A stretch of DNA of 64,000 bases from Haemonchus contortus (taxonomy: Eukaryota > Nematoda > Chromadorea > Rhabditida > Trichostrongylidae): the NCBI GenBank assembly GCA_000469685.2, contig LS997567.1, positions 670,001 to 734,000 on the forward strand. The letters are read 5' to 3'. The notes under the pieces are model-generated. The model ran no database searches. It had not been told where the DNA came from and worked only from the letters and a program-made list of their open reading frames with translations. Position 1 is the first letter of the stretch, and each line of letters begins with the position of its first letter. The translations under genes and the position numbers were made by a program. This document shows positions 35,313 to 48,800 of the stretch, in pieces.

Positions 35313-36654
35313 TATTCATAGAAGAGAACCGCCATGGGTACATATTATAGGTGTTCGCTGAGACTTAGTTTTGATATTACTAGATTACTGTGATTACATT
35401 ACCACCTACCTTTCATCGAACACATGAATTTTAAAAGGCTTGCACATATTATGAAAAGTGGAAATTCCCTTCCAACAACACAATGTTCGTACACTTGTAA
35501 TTCAACATTCAGATTGATCGTGAACGTTATCACATCAGAAGCATTAAAACTGCATTTAAGGTGAGAATGCCAGTTGAAAACGATATTCATTTATGGGTAA
35601 ATTATCTAGTTATACTTATAGCATCAGTCGACCATGTATCTTGGTACCACAAATTGATGAGTGGTTTTGCTGAAAATGATTTTTTGAGTAGTTGTAAGTA
35701 GACAGAAAGAATGAAAAATGTATGATGAGAAACTAACTGTATAGTACTGCAGTACTGTAGTGCCTGCTGGGGTTTCATTTTACAGACCGGCAAATTGTGA
35801 CTGTTCTCCAGAAGCCATTCGTTTTCCAAATCTGGAAATGTTGCTTAACAAGTGTTCTTGCATGTTGCATGTTTAAGAGTTGCGAAATTCAAGCTGATCC
35901 GCTTTAGTATTTACTGACTGCAATTTAATTGATAGAAAAATCACCACAAGTTGTTCGTTCCGCCTGGTTGCCTACTTTTTGTTCAAAACTTTACAAGTAT
36001 TGGAATCAAGACCTTGTTCAAGGAAAAAATCTGGGTGCTAGTGATGTAGGAATCGAGCTCGTTAGACGGGAAGTGCATATTCTATATGACCCCTAGGTGA
36101 ACGATAGGGGACGGGTTTTGATGAGAGACTCTCAACAGTTGAGGAAAAAAGTGGGACTTGGAGTTGCTCTCTATTTTTATATCGAGCTACTAAGGCGATT
36201 GACTGTGCAGCTCCTCAAGATGATGCCATGCAAGAGAAGTAATCATTTTGCAATTAGTCACCAGGGTAGTTACGATGAAACAGTTTGACTCGGCTCCCAT
36301 TCGTAAAGATAGTTGCCATCGAGAATCTAGCACCTGAAGTTTCGCTGTTTGCCAAGTGTCACGCCTGATCGTACAAAAAACGATACATCAGAGACAAAGC
36401 AATATCATCGATAAAAAATGGTCGACTTTTCGTTTGGTACTCTTTCAGGCAATCGCTGAAGTTGCTGTCAACATTTTACTCAGTGCAATGGGGTCCTTGA
36501 GAGGAGAAAGATGCCATCGAAGGATTTGTTGATCAGCAGAACTTTACACTCTTTCGAGCGAGATTATATGAGAGCTCCATGTACGGCTTTCTATGAACCT
36601 CGGCATAATCGTATCATTGAATATAATGTTTTCTTGATCTCTTCACGAGGTTTT
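35313..36654. other. 1.3 kb with no recognised feature
   Basis: Only ORFs under 80 aa on either strand, without motifs. I see nothing further here. Confidence 0.5.
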
Positions 36655-37010
36655 TAAGTATGCTTTATTAGGCTGACGTTTTGGCTGAATCGCCTTCTTC
36701 AGAGCCTGAAAGGATCATAACAATCTGTGACTATAAGACCAAACATCTCCACCGACCCCACTAAAGCTCGAGACCCCGAGGGCACGCAAGTGATTGAAAG
36801 GAGAACCACTCACCGTAGCTTTGTGGATTCTTCGAAACCACCCAGCGAGTGATGGTACCAACCGACCAGTTTCAGCTGGAGTATGTCCTCACTAAAGTCT
36901 CTGCGGGAAGGCCAGCCTTATATAAGGCCGTAGCTCACGCATGATTGCAAGGCATTCTTCCCTACGATTCATTTTGGGATCGGTGACCTGTATCCAAAAT
37001 GCCTCGAGCG
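36655..37010 (-). repeat. LTR-like or Penelope-type terminal repeat, copy 2
   Basis: Same unit as 7319-7650: 'ggagaaccactcaccgtagc', 'cttatataaggccg' and the end 'ctttattaggctgacgtttt' are shared. It carries the same TATA-like and AATAAA-like signals on the minus strand. Confidence 0.6.
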
Positions 37011-38187
37011 TCCAAACTCTATCTTGAGGGAAAAAGCTGTTAACATTATTGACTTTTATTCTGCTTTACCGCGAGTTTGCACAATGGAATTAAATTGGTC
37101 CTCAAAAGCTCACCCTCTACAGTTCGTTCTAGATTGTACCTTAATGCTTTGGCGTGACTTCATGGACGTAGAAATTGCCGGTTAGACCTTACCTAACCAT
37201 GCTTGATCTGTCCATTGGCGCTCGCTTGCCAAAACGAACCATCGAGCTACGATCCATTGGAGCACGCTTACCAAATCTGTGAAATAAGTAATCAGTATAC
37301 TTCCTATTGGTGTGAATTTCGCAATACTAATATTTATGCAGGATTGATTTCCGTTACACTCACCGTACCATCGCCGAGCGATCCATTGGAGCGCGTCCGA
37401 ACCTGACCATTGCGGAACGATCCATAGGAGCTCTTTTTCCGAATCTGAATATGGATGAGGCGACTCTCTCAGCAAACCACTGTCAAGAGGCAAGCCATAA
37501 CACAAAGTTTGTGCAGTAACCGGGAAGGGGTGCGATGCTCCGAGCAAAAGCTCCAGCTCTAAAAGAGTTCCAAACCTGAAACTTGCTTTCAAAGAGTCGA
37601 TCCATTATACCGCCTAGAGCCTCGTTCCTTACTCCCATGTGATGTGATTCGCTTCAAACCAGTGGCGAAAACAGCAGTTGTCAAAGTCAACCCTGCGAAA
37701 CTGTCTGGTCCAGCCTCTGCACGTGAGGGGTCGGTGTATGGGCACTCAGTCCACTATAGCTCAAATGTTAGAATTAACGGCCACTATCTGACATGGTAAA
37801 GTGCCATAACGTGCCATATGTACAGACATGATGATGTTGCACAGCGGTCCGATCTACTTCTGCAGTATTCATTAGTGTCTATGATTTTTCAACTCAGCTA
37901 TGTTCTTGATCACCAACAGCAATGCGAGCTGCAAAATTTACGATTAGAGTGTTTGCTGATTAGAGCTCTTAACTAGAGGGCCCCAGACAGCTGCGAGTAG
38001 GACGCTCCATGGCCGGAAAGCCAATGTGCGGAATAAAACGAAAGGTACTGATACAACTCTGGCAGGATCAGCCGAGCCAAAAAACCCGCAAGCGGTCTGG
38101 CAAGAGCTAATTGTCATTCATTCTCAGTTTGTGATAGTCTGAAATAGGATTAACTCACTTGAAGTATGGGTAGAGAACATTACGTGT
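37011..38187. other. 1.2 kb with no assembled gene
   Basis: A 136-aa minus-strand ORF at 37182-37592 contains internally similar pieces (LQWIARRWYG and LQWIVARWFV), produced by 'cgatccattggag' repeats near 37250 and 37380. This looks like a small degenerate DNA repeat, not a protein domain. Confidence 0.4.
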
Positions 38188-41052
38188 GTCACCTGTTGTC
38201 CCGTTTATCATCGACTTCCTCGAGCGAGCGCCAGAAACGTCTCCATTCGTCCAGGTCACGAGCTAGAGTGGTCCTGTAAATCGTCCTCACTTCAGGGACA
38301 TGAGGTCCAACATTCCTTTCGTTCAGAGCTTTCGTGACGAAGTCTAACCATCCCGCTGGTTGCCGTCCTGAAGTTTGTCCCGAGAGATCCAGTCAGTAAC
38401 CGCCCTGGCTAACGGTTATCACTGCATCGCATATGCCGGCTCACCTGATTTTCGATTTCTCGGCGTAATCAATGTCAACCCTGATGACGGAGCTCGGAAC
38501 TCCGGCTTCCCTTCAGCTGCCATTTAAATTGTAATAGTGTGCGTGTACAGAGAAATGCCGAGGATCTTCATTTCCAAAGCGCGTCTAGTAACGCTGACAG
38601 CATGCTCATCCTGCTTTCGTAAGGCTCCGAGGCGCACGTCAGAGCAGTAAGGACAGCAGTGTCGAAAGGTGAGCGCCGAGCCGAACGTTCTTTATCTCCT
38701 TTACTACTCGCTTGTTATTCTTAAATGCTCCCCATGCAGCGGGTTTCCTTCTGCACAGCTCCGGAGCCAAGTCGATTATCATGTTGACTTCCCGACCTAG
38801 TTACCCATAGCTAGAGCATTCGGAGATATTCGTTCCGTTCAGCGTAAAGGAAGCTTGGGGACCAATCAGTTTTCATGAACATCGTCTTCGTTAAGTTCAG
38901 TTTCAAGCCTCCTTCCACAAGCACTGTCAAACTCGATCAGCATGCGTTCCGCCCTCTCAATGTTCGCTGTTATAAGCACGACGCCGTCTGCAAAGCAGAG
39001 ATGATGTAAATAGCGGCCGTCGACCTCCACCTCCATGTCTTCCTATTCCATATGACGCGTTTTTGATAGCGGCACTGAAAGCTTTGGGCGAAATGATATC
39101 GTCTGCCGGACCCTCTTTTCACGATGATGATGACTTCTTCATAGAATGGCTAGATCCTGGTCGTGAAGTTGTTGTAGAGCTCATGAAGCTTATATATCGA
39201 GTAGGAACACCCTGGTTGCCCTAGGCTTCGATTACAGCTCCTGTCTCGACAGTATAAAAGCTTTCTTCAAATCGATGAAAGTAAGGCACAATGTCATTTT
39301 GTACTCTCGCGATACGTCAATGAGTCTTGTAAGAATGTGGATGTGATCGATACTACTGAACCCTCTTCCGAAACCCTGCTTGCTGTCATGGCTGTCCTTC
39401 ATCTTATATTGGTCCAATCCTGTTCAGGATGAGAAGCTTGTAGATTGCATGCAGCAGACAGACTGGGCGATAAGTGCCAATATCGTCTGGATCTCTTTTT
39501 ATACAGCAGCACAGTCTTGCTAGTTTTCCACGACGCGGGCACCTGGTATTCGACAGGTACCGCATGAAGAGCCTAGTTAGAGTTCTGATGATAACTGGTG
39601 GGAGACTCTTTAGATATTATGGTTTGATCCTATCAGTACCGGGAGCCATACAATTCTTTATCGACGTGATGGCGAATTTCGGAAGGGGGAACCGAAGGAG
39701 CGATATATTCGCTTTGCCTAAGATGGTAGATAGGCAGGTAGAGGTAGCTGTCAAAGGGATTCGAGGAAGCAGAATCCAACGCTGAGAAGACGATTGTCCG
39801 ATTCCGTGTAGAACATCAGTACAACAGCTTTATCAGCCAGGCAAAACCTCCGATTGAAGATGATGTGGTCTATTTCATTAATTAACTGTCCATCGGGTGG
39901 CTCCCATGTTCATCGTAAATGAGAGCTTCTGAAACTGCGAGTTACCATGGATGGTGTGGGTCGACATGATAAACTCAGACAGCCTTTTACCCTGCTCATT
40001 CCACTCCATTCCGTGAATCCCGTTGCGGAGCTCTTCGGCCGTTCTTCTAGAGCCAGGCTTGGCGTCTTGTCGTTGAAATCACCGATGATGACCTTGAAGA
40101 AGGTATGGTCTTCCCTGTAGAGCCTATCCAAATCCATATAGAACGTTTCCACTTCTTCGTAGCCTGATGTTGGTGCGTAAGCAATGAAGATGATTAGAGC
40201 TGGGGTTGATTCACATTTTCTTAATTGCGAACGTCCGATTTGGGTTGTTAAGCTTTGATACGAACCGATGTTCATGGCCGAGTTCACGAGGACACCTACG
40301 CCGCCGACGCCTATGCTGTCGAATGTTTCAGGGAACAGTTCTTCTCCATCGCAAACACGGCGTGCAGCGGGCGATGCCTTCTCGTCTCGGTCAGTCCGGT
40401 GACGCCGTATTTGATCCCCTAGCTTACATCATCAGGTCTTCTATACACGCTTCCGATGTAAGCGTCCGTGCGTTGAAAGTACAGATCGCCATCTTAGTTC
40501 TTCTCCGTTTGGGCAGCCTGGATCGGCCCTGAGATTTTAGAAGCCTGTGGTCCTACCCAACCTTCCGTATTGGGGGCTCCCTCAGGTTGAGGGGAGTGAG
40601 GCACATTTGCATTACTCTTTTGGCGAGTGAATACCCAACGTGTAGCTTGCCAGGCTCTGACGTGGCTGCTGGGTTAACTCCGAGGGCTCGCCAGGCTATC
40701 CCGGGGCTTGAACGAGCGGCCTTGTTTTTCCCTAATCGCCTCTCAGATGCTTCCCAGTCACTCGAATGCAAGCTTTTGACTGTGTCGATGGGCAGAATAT
40801 CAACTGCAGCCACAGACTCTCCACAAACGTATGCGCGGATGCGCCTGCGAGAAACAGAAGGTTCTATATCGACCAGCACAGCAGAATCAGGGAGTCCGTC
40901 CCCTGGATCCACCTGCGTCCTTGGGCAGGTATTGGCGACTTTTGGTCGCCGATTAGTTTCCGTATCCGCCACCTGAGGTCACTTTGGGTAGAACCGTCGC
41001 TAACCGGCTGGGATCCTTTAGTGAGAGAAAACCCTCAGTGAAGGAGATCCGT
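38188..41052 (-). mobile_element. RTE retrotransposon copy 3, antisense, inactivated
   Basis: On the minus strand it contains the 5' UTR (41052-40505), an endonuclease with stops (IIFIAYAPTSGYEE, FKVIIGDFND near 40100), RT motifs (GRGFSSIDHIHILTRLIDVS, LCLTFIDLKKAF near 39300) and the C-terminal region down to 38188. Joining 'gattctgcttcctcg' directly to the equivalent of 'tttgacagctacctctacct' near 39770 shows an internal deletion of roughly 450 bp relative to copy 1. Many stops and frameshifts. Confidence 0.9.
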
Positions 41053-42607
41053 AAGGTAGAAAACATAGCTCGAAGAACTATAGCGTTTTCTCCCACAAAA
41101 TGTTCTCAGAACAGATCAACTCGATTAAGCGAATGTATAATAATATTTGTGAAATCACCATTACATTATTCTTTGTTGAAAGCATTTAGATAACATGACT
41201 CGTTCTAACATTTCCCGTCTTGTGATATTCAGTATTCCAAGGCTACATACCAAGGTTGTTAACCATTCGCCTTGGCACCGCTAGTAATATTAGAATGTAA
41301 AATGAGACATGAAAGCGTTATTACTGTCTCATAAACCTTCACATAACTCTTAATGAGAAGTATTGTGTTATGCAGTAACCCTCAAAGTAGCTCATTATTC
41401 TAAGATTGTCAGCTAGATAAAAGCGACAAGTTATGCGCATAGTGATGTCGTCACTTACATGAGGAAGCGTCATCGTTCAGGTGGAGAACCTTCGATTGAA
41501 CACGCATTCGAGAGTAGAAAATGTACGACACGTTGAGGTTATTAACTGGTCAGGAGTCACAGGGTGTTAAGAGTGAAGCGGATAGCGCTTATGAACGGTA
41601 TGTATCGAAGCAACTGCTTGATTTCATCTTCATGCTGCATTGTGAACTCGGAAATTGGTATTCTAAGGCAGTCTACAATGCTCTTTAGTAAAGATTAGAA
41701 CGAATGAGCAGTGATCACAAATGCGTTTAACTTGTTTCTTCGAAAGCACCACAGTAGTTTGTGTCAGAATTTTGAGATCCGTACATCTTTCGGCGCCGTT
41801 GAAAATCTATTTAGTTCGAGAACATATCATTTCGTAGTAGCGATGAGGAGGGTATTTAACCCCATTAGACCGTAACGTACCAGGAACATAAGAGACATTC
41901 CTGGACTCAACGTGATTTCACTATTGGATAGGATTGGAGAGCTAGAAGTGGAAATTGGTCACCTCGCAAGTTTCATCTCCTTGACTGCGTAATAAATGTT
42001 CCTCTAAAATGAGAGGTAAAAACCAGCGCACTCTTTTCATCATTCACTTCAATATGTATTATGCCATCCATGCATTTTTGAAATTGAGAACAAAGCTACC
42101 AATTAAAGTGGAGTTTCACGATGCTAAAATACATATCCTGAAAGAACACCCTGAGTGCCAATACTCAATTTTAACTCTACTTCGTAATGAAATCTAAAAA
42201 GAATAAAATCGAAAATTTTTCATATATCTCGCTTCCTCACGAGCAGAGCTTTCCGCTAATCTTATTTTCGATTTGATTGAAACACTTTGGCAAAACTTAT
42301 GTTAAAGCGACGGTCTGCAACGAACCGCTCTAAACGGACTGAGCTGTCGCAAACTGTGAGTTAACCAGGGGTGGTTAATTCCACTTTCATACACGAACAG
42401 TTGGGAATATGTTCGTGGATGAACGTGAAGGATAATCATTCCCATCTGCATCAAAAGCAATGAAAAACAGTCGCACCGCATTTCCGAGATCTGCCACTCT
42501 TTTTCACCATGGCTTGAACCTGGAAATCACAGCATTCTTGGCATTTTGAATCAATCGCAAAATGCCAGATATGGTCTACTTTTCAGACACCGCGAGCGGG
42601 CATGGGT
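41053..42607. other. 1.55 kb with no recognised feature
   Basis: Only short ORFs (for example 42009-42197, 62 aa). No motif, repeat or splice-consistent exon set was recognised. Confidence 0.5.
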
Positions 42608-42808
42608 ACAGTCGTGCGATTCGAACTGCGCACGGCGAAATTCATAGCGGTTTTGACGACTTCAGCGCCTATTATTGGGGTACGAACTTGAGGTAGAGTC
42701 GATTAGTATGGTCAGCTGATCCTACTAATCTACTCTACTTCAAATTTGGCCTTTTTGACGGTTTTAGCCCAAAAAAAGGGCGCTAAAGCAGTTCGAATCG
42801 CACGAATG
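42608..42808. mobile_element. Fold-back MITE, 200 bp
   Basis: The inverted arms begin CGTGCGATTCGAACTGC at both outer ends and converge on a central palindrome, GATTAGTATGGTCAGCTGAT, with its complement 'ctactaatc'. The arms share 'tagcggttttgacg' and TAGAGTCGATTAGTA with mismatches. Noncoding. Confidence 0.72.
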
Positions 42809-45800
42809 TTCCATCCCCCACTGCGAACAACACAAAACTCCTCTAATTCTTCGCGCTAGCACTTTTCTTTTTGCTGGCATTCCACAATAATTCGAAGTTT
42901 ATAACCAAACCGTTCTCCTCTGTACATTCTGCACTACCCAAATAGAGAGTTGTTCTTACAGTGATAGGTTTCGATTCTAAACTTTCTAATCGAGCAAAAT
43001 TCTAGCACCACGGCCATGAAGCCGTTCATAGTGTACACTGCCAGACAGGCAAATGCGTCTCAAAAGAACAGGGAAAACGTACCGAACCATTGACGATCTA
43101 ACCATGGGCGTTCGCTTTCCCTCAGTCAGAGTACTGCTACAATTAAAGAAAGTATTTGAAGCTAAACAGTGATGTCGAATTAGAACTTATTGAAAGTAAA
43201 ACATACTCTGCGAAGTCATAGTGACCGCTGGCCAACGATCCAGACGTGCTGAAATGATCAGCCAATTGGGAGCACGAATAAATTCGTATAATATTCATCA
43301 TTCTGCTGTTCAATATTGCGGGCAAAGTGCAGCATCGCTGCATTGACGGTTCACGTGGTGATTGCGCGGTACAGAACCGCTGCACATATGCCAAGCATAT
43401 AAGAATAGCATTTTGTACGACACCATGAAAAACATCATCAAGATTTTGAAAATAAACCACATACAAATGCATATGGGTGGACCGCAACTCTCGTCACAGT
43501 TACGGGACACAGGCTCGAGTGTGAGGCGAATTTGCATTCAAATGCTACATTCTCAACTTTGGGTTTCCAAATCAATGTCTTACATTTTGACCATAGAATA
43601 CTTATTCTGTAAGCTTATTACGCTGACAGTAACTGAATATTGCAGTAGAAGTAATCTAGCCATTAACCACGAACGCCCTAAATGACACATTTTCGAGAGC
43701 GACGATGTCAAGACATATCTTATATGAACCTCATAAATGAATCGCTCTAACCCGACTCACCCAGATACGTCAATCGAATAGAACTGAAGAAGGCTATGCC
43801 ATCTTCACGGTTCGCTACCTTAACAGAACTTCGCACAGCTATTTCAGAGCAGATGCCACTGCGGTCGCTTAGGGAATAGATCCTTTTTTCACACACCAAA
43901 TTCGGCTAGTTCTTCGCTGTGTCTTAAGCCAAAACAGGGACCCTTATACGAGTACCATAGCCAGAAGTCAGTGCTCTAGTTGCGTCACCGCTGCGATGGC
44001 GTCTCTTGACGCACTTTCGGCTTTCAGTTATCGAAGTTGTTTGACAAAAAATAATTAAGTAAAGATATATGGATCTTCATAAAAAGAAAAGAGGTCGAGG
44101 TGGAACGATACAATGCAATAATGTCATGTATGGAATCAGAACAGATAGGCATTCAGATGTGAGGTATCATCAGAGACATAAAGAGTATTTGACGGTAGTT
44201 GTGGCATCAATAATGGTGACATACCTGATGATTACAACGCACATGGTAATGAGTAGAAGAGCAGCTTGCACCATTGGCATTCGCACAGGTTGTACCTGGA
44301 AACCGTAACTAGAAAAGGTTGTCATTGTTCCTAGCACGATCGTGTACATAAAACGGTCACGAGAAAGGCTCTCAATGGATGGCAAAGGAAAGCTAATGAA
44401 AATAAAGGAGCTAGTCGATAACAGCAAATTTACACGATTAATGGGCCATGAATCTGACGCAGAGACTAGAAGTTCAATGTAAACTCCAATGGGATTAGGA
44501 AATCAATTGAAAGTAGTCCAGCACAATTTCTGACCGAGTAAGCGATTATGTCAATGATCATACTCATTTAGGCGGGCCGAGGTACATGAGTTCTCGTTTT
44601 GCATTACTTTAGTCGTGTAATCGCTTTCGAAAGAGGTCCGCTGCTTGTCAAGCAACTCAGATTTTCCTCGTTCGAATTGCTCCGTCTGAAGAGTCGAGAA
44701 CATATGTATACGATAAGGTCCACGAGAGCTTCAAAAGGCAGTAGGGACGAAAAAATTTTAAATAGCGCGACCTCAAAAACATAATATACTGAAAGGCAAA
44801 AGACTATAAGGAAAGCGCTTCATATTCACTACCAATCAACATTGTAAAGCAAAGCATTCGAATTGCAGTTCATTATCATATTCATTCCATAGAACAATGT
44901 AACATGTTATATAGCCTATTAGTAATTCAATCGAAGGTTTGCTTCTCACGATTAAGCTATGCTAAATGGTGACAATGAATGTAATCCAAGTACTGTAAAG
45001 TAAATAAGAAGGCCTGGATTCAGGTAGTAAAATAGTCTGAGATTGCACATACATCATAGTGCAAAGCATTTCCCATATGAATGGCATTAAAAGGATCAAC
45101 GAATTATCCAATGTTTCATTGTCCTCGGAGGGCCTATTGAAGGCGATTAAATTGCTACTATTTTTCTGAAAAAAATCGAAATGAAATGTTTTACGTTCCT
45201 TGAAACGGTTTAATGGTGAATTTGCTACCGTTTCGTTGAGAGCAGGCGAGACATAATTTTGTCTTTACCTGTGATTGGTTGCTGCGACTACCAAAGCTTT
45301 TGAGGGTGAAAGAGTGGGCATCGATGAAGAGCAGTTGTATCCCTTCGAATAGGGGTACCAGTGGGCGGGAGTAACGAAAGCAATGGAGGCGTCATGTCGC
45401 TATTCAACAAACCGAAGTCGTAAGTCTTTTTGGTCATGTGCTTGAAATGATACGCAATCGTCTAGAAACATGGCAACGCCTACACAGATATTGTTCGCCA
45501 TTGCAAGGTAGGATAAACTCCTAACAGAAGATGACTCTACGCGCTATTCCCTATAGCGAACTACTGGACGCAATTCTTTTAGAAATGGGTCATCTTAAAG
45601 CTGCTTACTCAGCGGTTACATGTTGTTTTCTAGCGAGAATTATCGTTTCCCTTCAGCTGCGTTCGGCAAATTGACTTTAGAGATGTGTATCGGAAGGGTT
45701 GAGTTGCTTGAATTGGCAGAGTAAATCACAACTTTTGGCGTCTATTGAATTCAGTCGTCATGTTAGCTTCATAATGAATGCTCAATCGGAACGACATATG

Positions 45801-48800
45801 AAGAGCGTGTAAATTACTCCACAAATACGTACACATGTCAAGCTACTCAGGCTTACATAGTATTACAGAAAAACATGAAATGTGCAATGCCCTTCAACAA
45901 ACCAACAATCAACATCTCCAGAAATCAAGTTCGGTCATGAGCCCGTTGAAAGTCTCTTTGTTCTACGGTGATAGCTTTCGATGGATCGATTTTCTAAAAA
46001 GAGCAGGAAGGAATGGAGCGTTTCATTCACAACTCTCCTTTATCTTTTTTTCCTTATGGGTTCATTTAGGGTGGTTGGTTGGAAGAATGTTTCAATACTC
46101 TCGTTCACTTCCAGGCTCTTTGCCAATATATGCTTGCCTAGCCTTGCTCATGTGCTAGGTAAACCCGTGAAATGATGATCTGATATGAGCACGGACCTTT
46201 ACCTAGTCTTAACCGGAATCTAAACGTCCTTCTAAGGAGGCTCTCAATGAAACGAAAGCCCAATTTGATGCCGATCAACCTTCTGGAAGTTGCGGAACAC
46301 TACGCTTGGTACGATTCAATCCTTCAAAGCCTGTTGGTGATTGGTACTGTTTCTTTATGGTCGCACCTCATCTCGTGTTTAAACAAACAACAACTGATTA
46401 CATCTGGATACATCACCTCTCGAAAGTTATCTAATTGATGGCTTGGAGAGCAGGAATTGTAAAGTACCTTCAAAGAGGGAATTTTGGGACTCTCAGCATT
46501 TTAAGTAGAGTCGCATCGCCTTACATTGTGATATTTTTCGTATATTTCCGGAAGAAACAATTTTTTAGGTTGAATCTGGCGTACTTGCAGTCAAACTGGA
46601 ATCCTACGCTCAAAAGAGAGATGTCACGTATTGCTCATAGATAACGCGTCTTTATAAAAAGGTGATGAATGCGCGATAAGCTTCAAAACAACACCCATCT
46701 GCTTACTTTCTTTCTTCAGCGTTTCATGTAGTGGGTATTGATGGAAAAGTAAACAGGTGAAGTGCATTCTACTATCAAAGGGAAAAAGCTCAACGTAATG
46801 CCAGACTGCTGACTAAATAATTTGTGCATTGTAGCCATCTCTGTTCATGTGGGAGCATCAAAGATGATAAAGAAAACCCTTCAGCCTGAGTTATTAAGCA
46901 TGTATTTTCATAGCAGTTGTGGGTACTTCCCACGACAAAAAAAAAGTTCGAAAAACGAATTAGTATAACACTAGACTCATATTTCTTGTAGAACCCGCTC
47001 ACGTCGCAATTCCGTTCCATGACCGGTCATTACAAAAAACGGTCCGATCTTCTGTATAAACTAGCGCTCCTGAAAGTATATAAAAGGAACAAGTTGCAGT
47101 TTAGTTGACACTAGAAGAATTTCAAAGTAAGTCCGAAAACTTGGAATAAACATTAAACATACCTACGTAAGGATTCGTTGTTTTATATCCCTTAACGAGC
47201 TTGTCGATATGATAGTTAAAATGATAAGCTCAAGTGAGAGCGCTAATTGTGCATTCGTATTAGTCGTGGAGATGCAAATAGGATTGTTAGGGTTTGAAGT
47301 GTACACCTCAAATCCTCACAAGCATATTTGCACCTCTGCGCTTTGCTTGCGTACCGTTTTCATCGAATCAGATGTTGTTTATTCCTACTACGGTTGCAGG
47401 CCTCAATCCTAGCACTCGCCCCACCACCAACCGATGTCCTCACTGACCGCCTTGATCCACCCGTGGTACGTGTGACGGGGGGTCGGAGACGCCTTATATG
47501 TATGGGACACAGATGATAGTATAGGTCTTTGTATCAAGTGCTGTTGGTAACCAATTGAAGACTGCAACTATGAGTAGAAATAAGTGTGACTGTTGAACCA
47601 ATCTTAGCACTCATAACACCCCAGTGTTACGCCAACGATTCCTACATCCCGAAAATTCACTTAGAAGAAACGGAGAGAGCTCTTGGAAAAAGGACCACGA
47701 ACTAGAATTCCAGGAGGGAGAAGAAGGCGCCTTCGAATTCATCAAGTCCAGACGTTCAACTTTCGGAACCTATCATTATTCAAGCGTGGAAATCGTAGTC
47801 CTTCATGATGAACATAGCTCAAACTTCAACAAAGATACCAGAAGGCTTGCTCTGAAGAAAAGTCATCAAACCGCCCATCTTCAATTATATCAGGGGCAGC
47901 GTCAACTGTACATAGAACACGCGTGAAACATCTTCGTAGATAATTCAATGATCCGAACCTCCTGCTCAATGAGGAACTCCACCAGACATGAATGTTCTAT
48001 GCCATATTCATTGCAGCTTTTGCGATTAGCTTGAAACTGCAGCGATTGTGGTAAAATCCTGAGAGATCCACTAGCGTCCTTTCTAGAGAAGTGGGAAAGA
48101 CTGGTTCACCAAAATGTTCACTTCCTACTAATAACATAATGATTTTTTTTGATAGATCCTACTGAATCCCAATACCACCAGTAATCACAGGGACACCTGA
48201 TCAAGCATGCGAGTCGGCACAGAATAATTTGCATAAGTCCTCCACTCAAGTCCACTTATATGCCTCCTACTAAAAACCGTAACCGACTAGACGGTTCTAA
48301 TGGAATTAGAGCGAATGAATCGTGATTCAGATCAACGGAGGCGAGCGATCGAAGCTCTTGAATTTCATTTTTGGTTATGCACAATGAGTGGAAAAAAAGC
48401 TTCATATGCTCGAATTGGAAGGGGCTGCAAGTTGGCAGAGAGATTCAGATAAAACGAAGTCGGAGAGGCAAGGAGGAATGAATTTGAGGCGATTATTGAG
48501 GTAGGTGACGGCAGTTATTTCCGATTACACTCAGTCAAAACACACTGAAGCAAAGTCGAAGGTCAAAACGAAAAGCATAAAACCGCCAAGGGGTGGAAAA
48601 GAGGCTCACTAGAGGGCAAAACTACATGGAAAACGTTCGGTCTTCGAAGAATTAGAATCTGTGCCTTCACATTCGCATTGTGCTTATTACATTACGCTGG
48701 GCAGGAGGCTCTAGGTTGCATGTCGCCAATGACATGATTAACCAGCACGATTATTGTCCTTTGATAATTCTTGTTATTGATAGCTATTACAGAAAACAAC

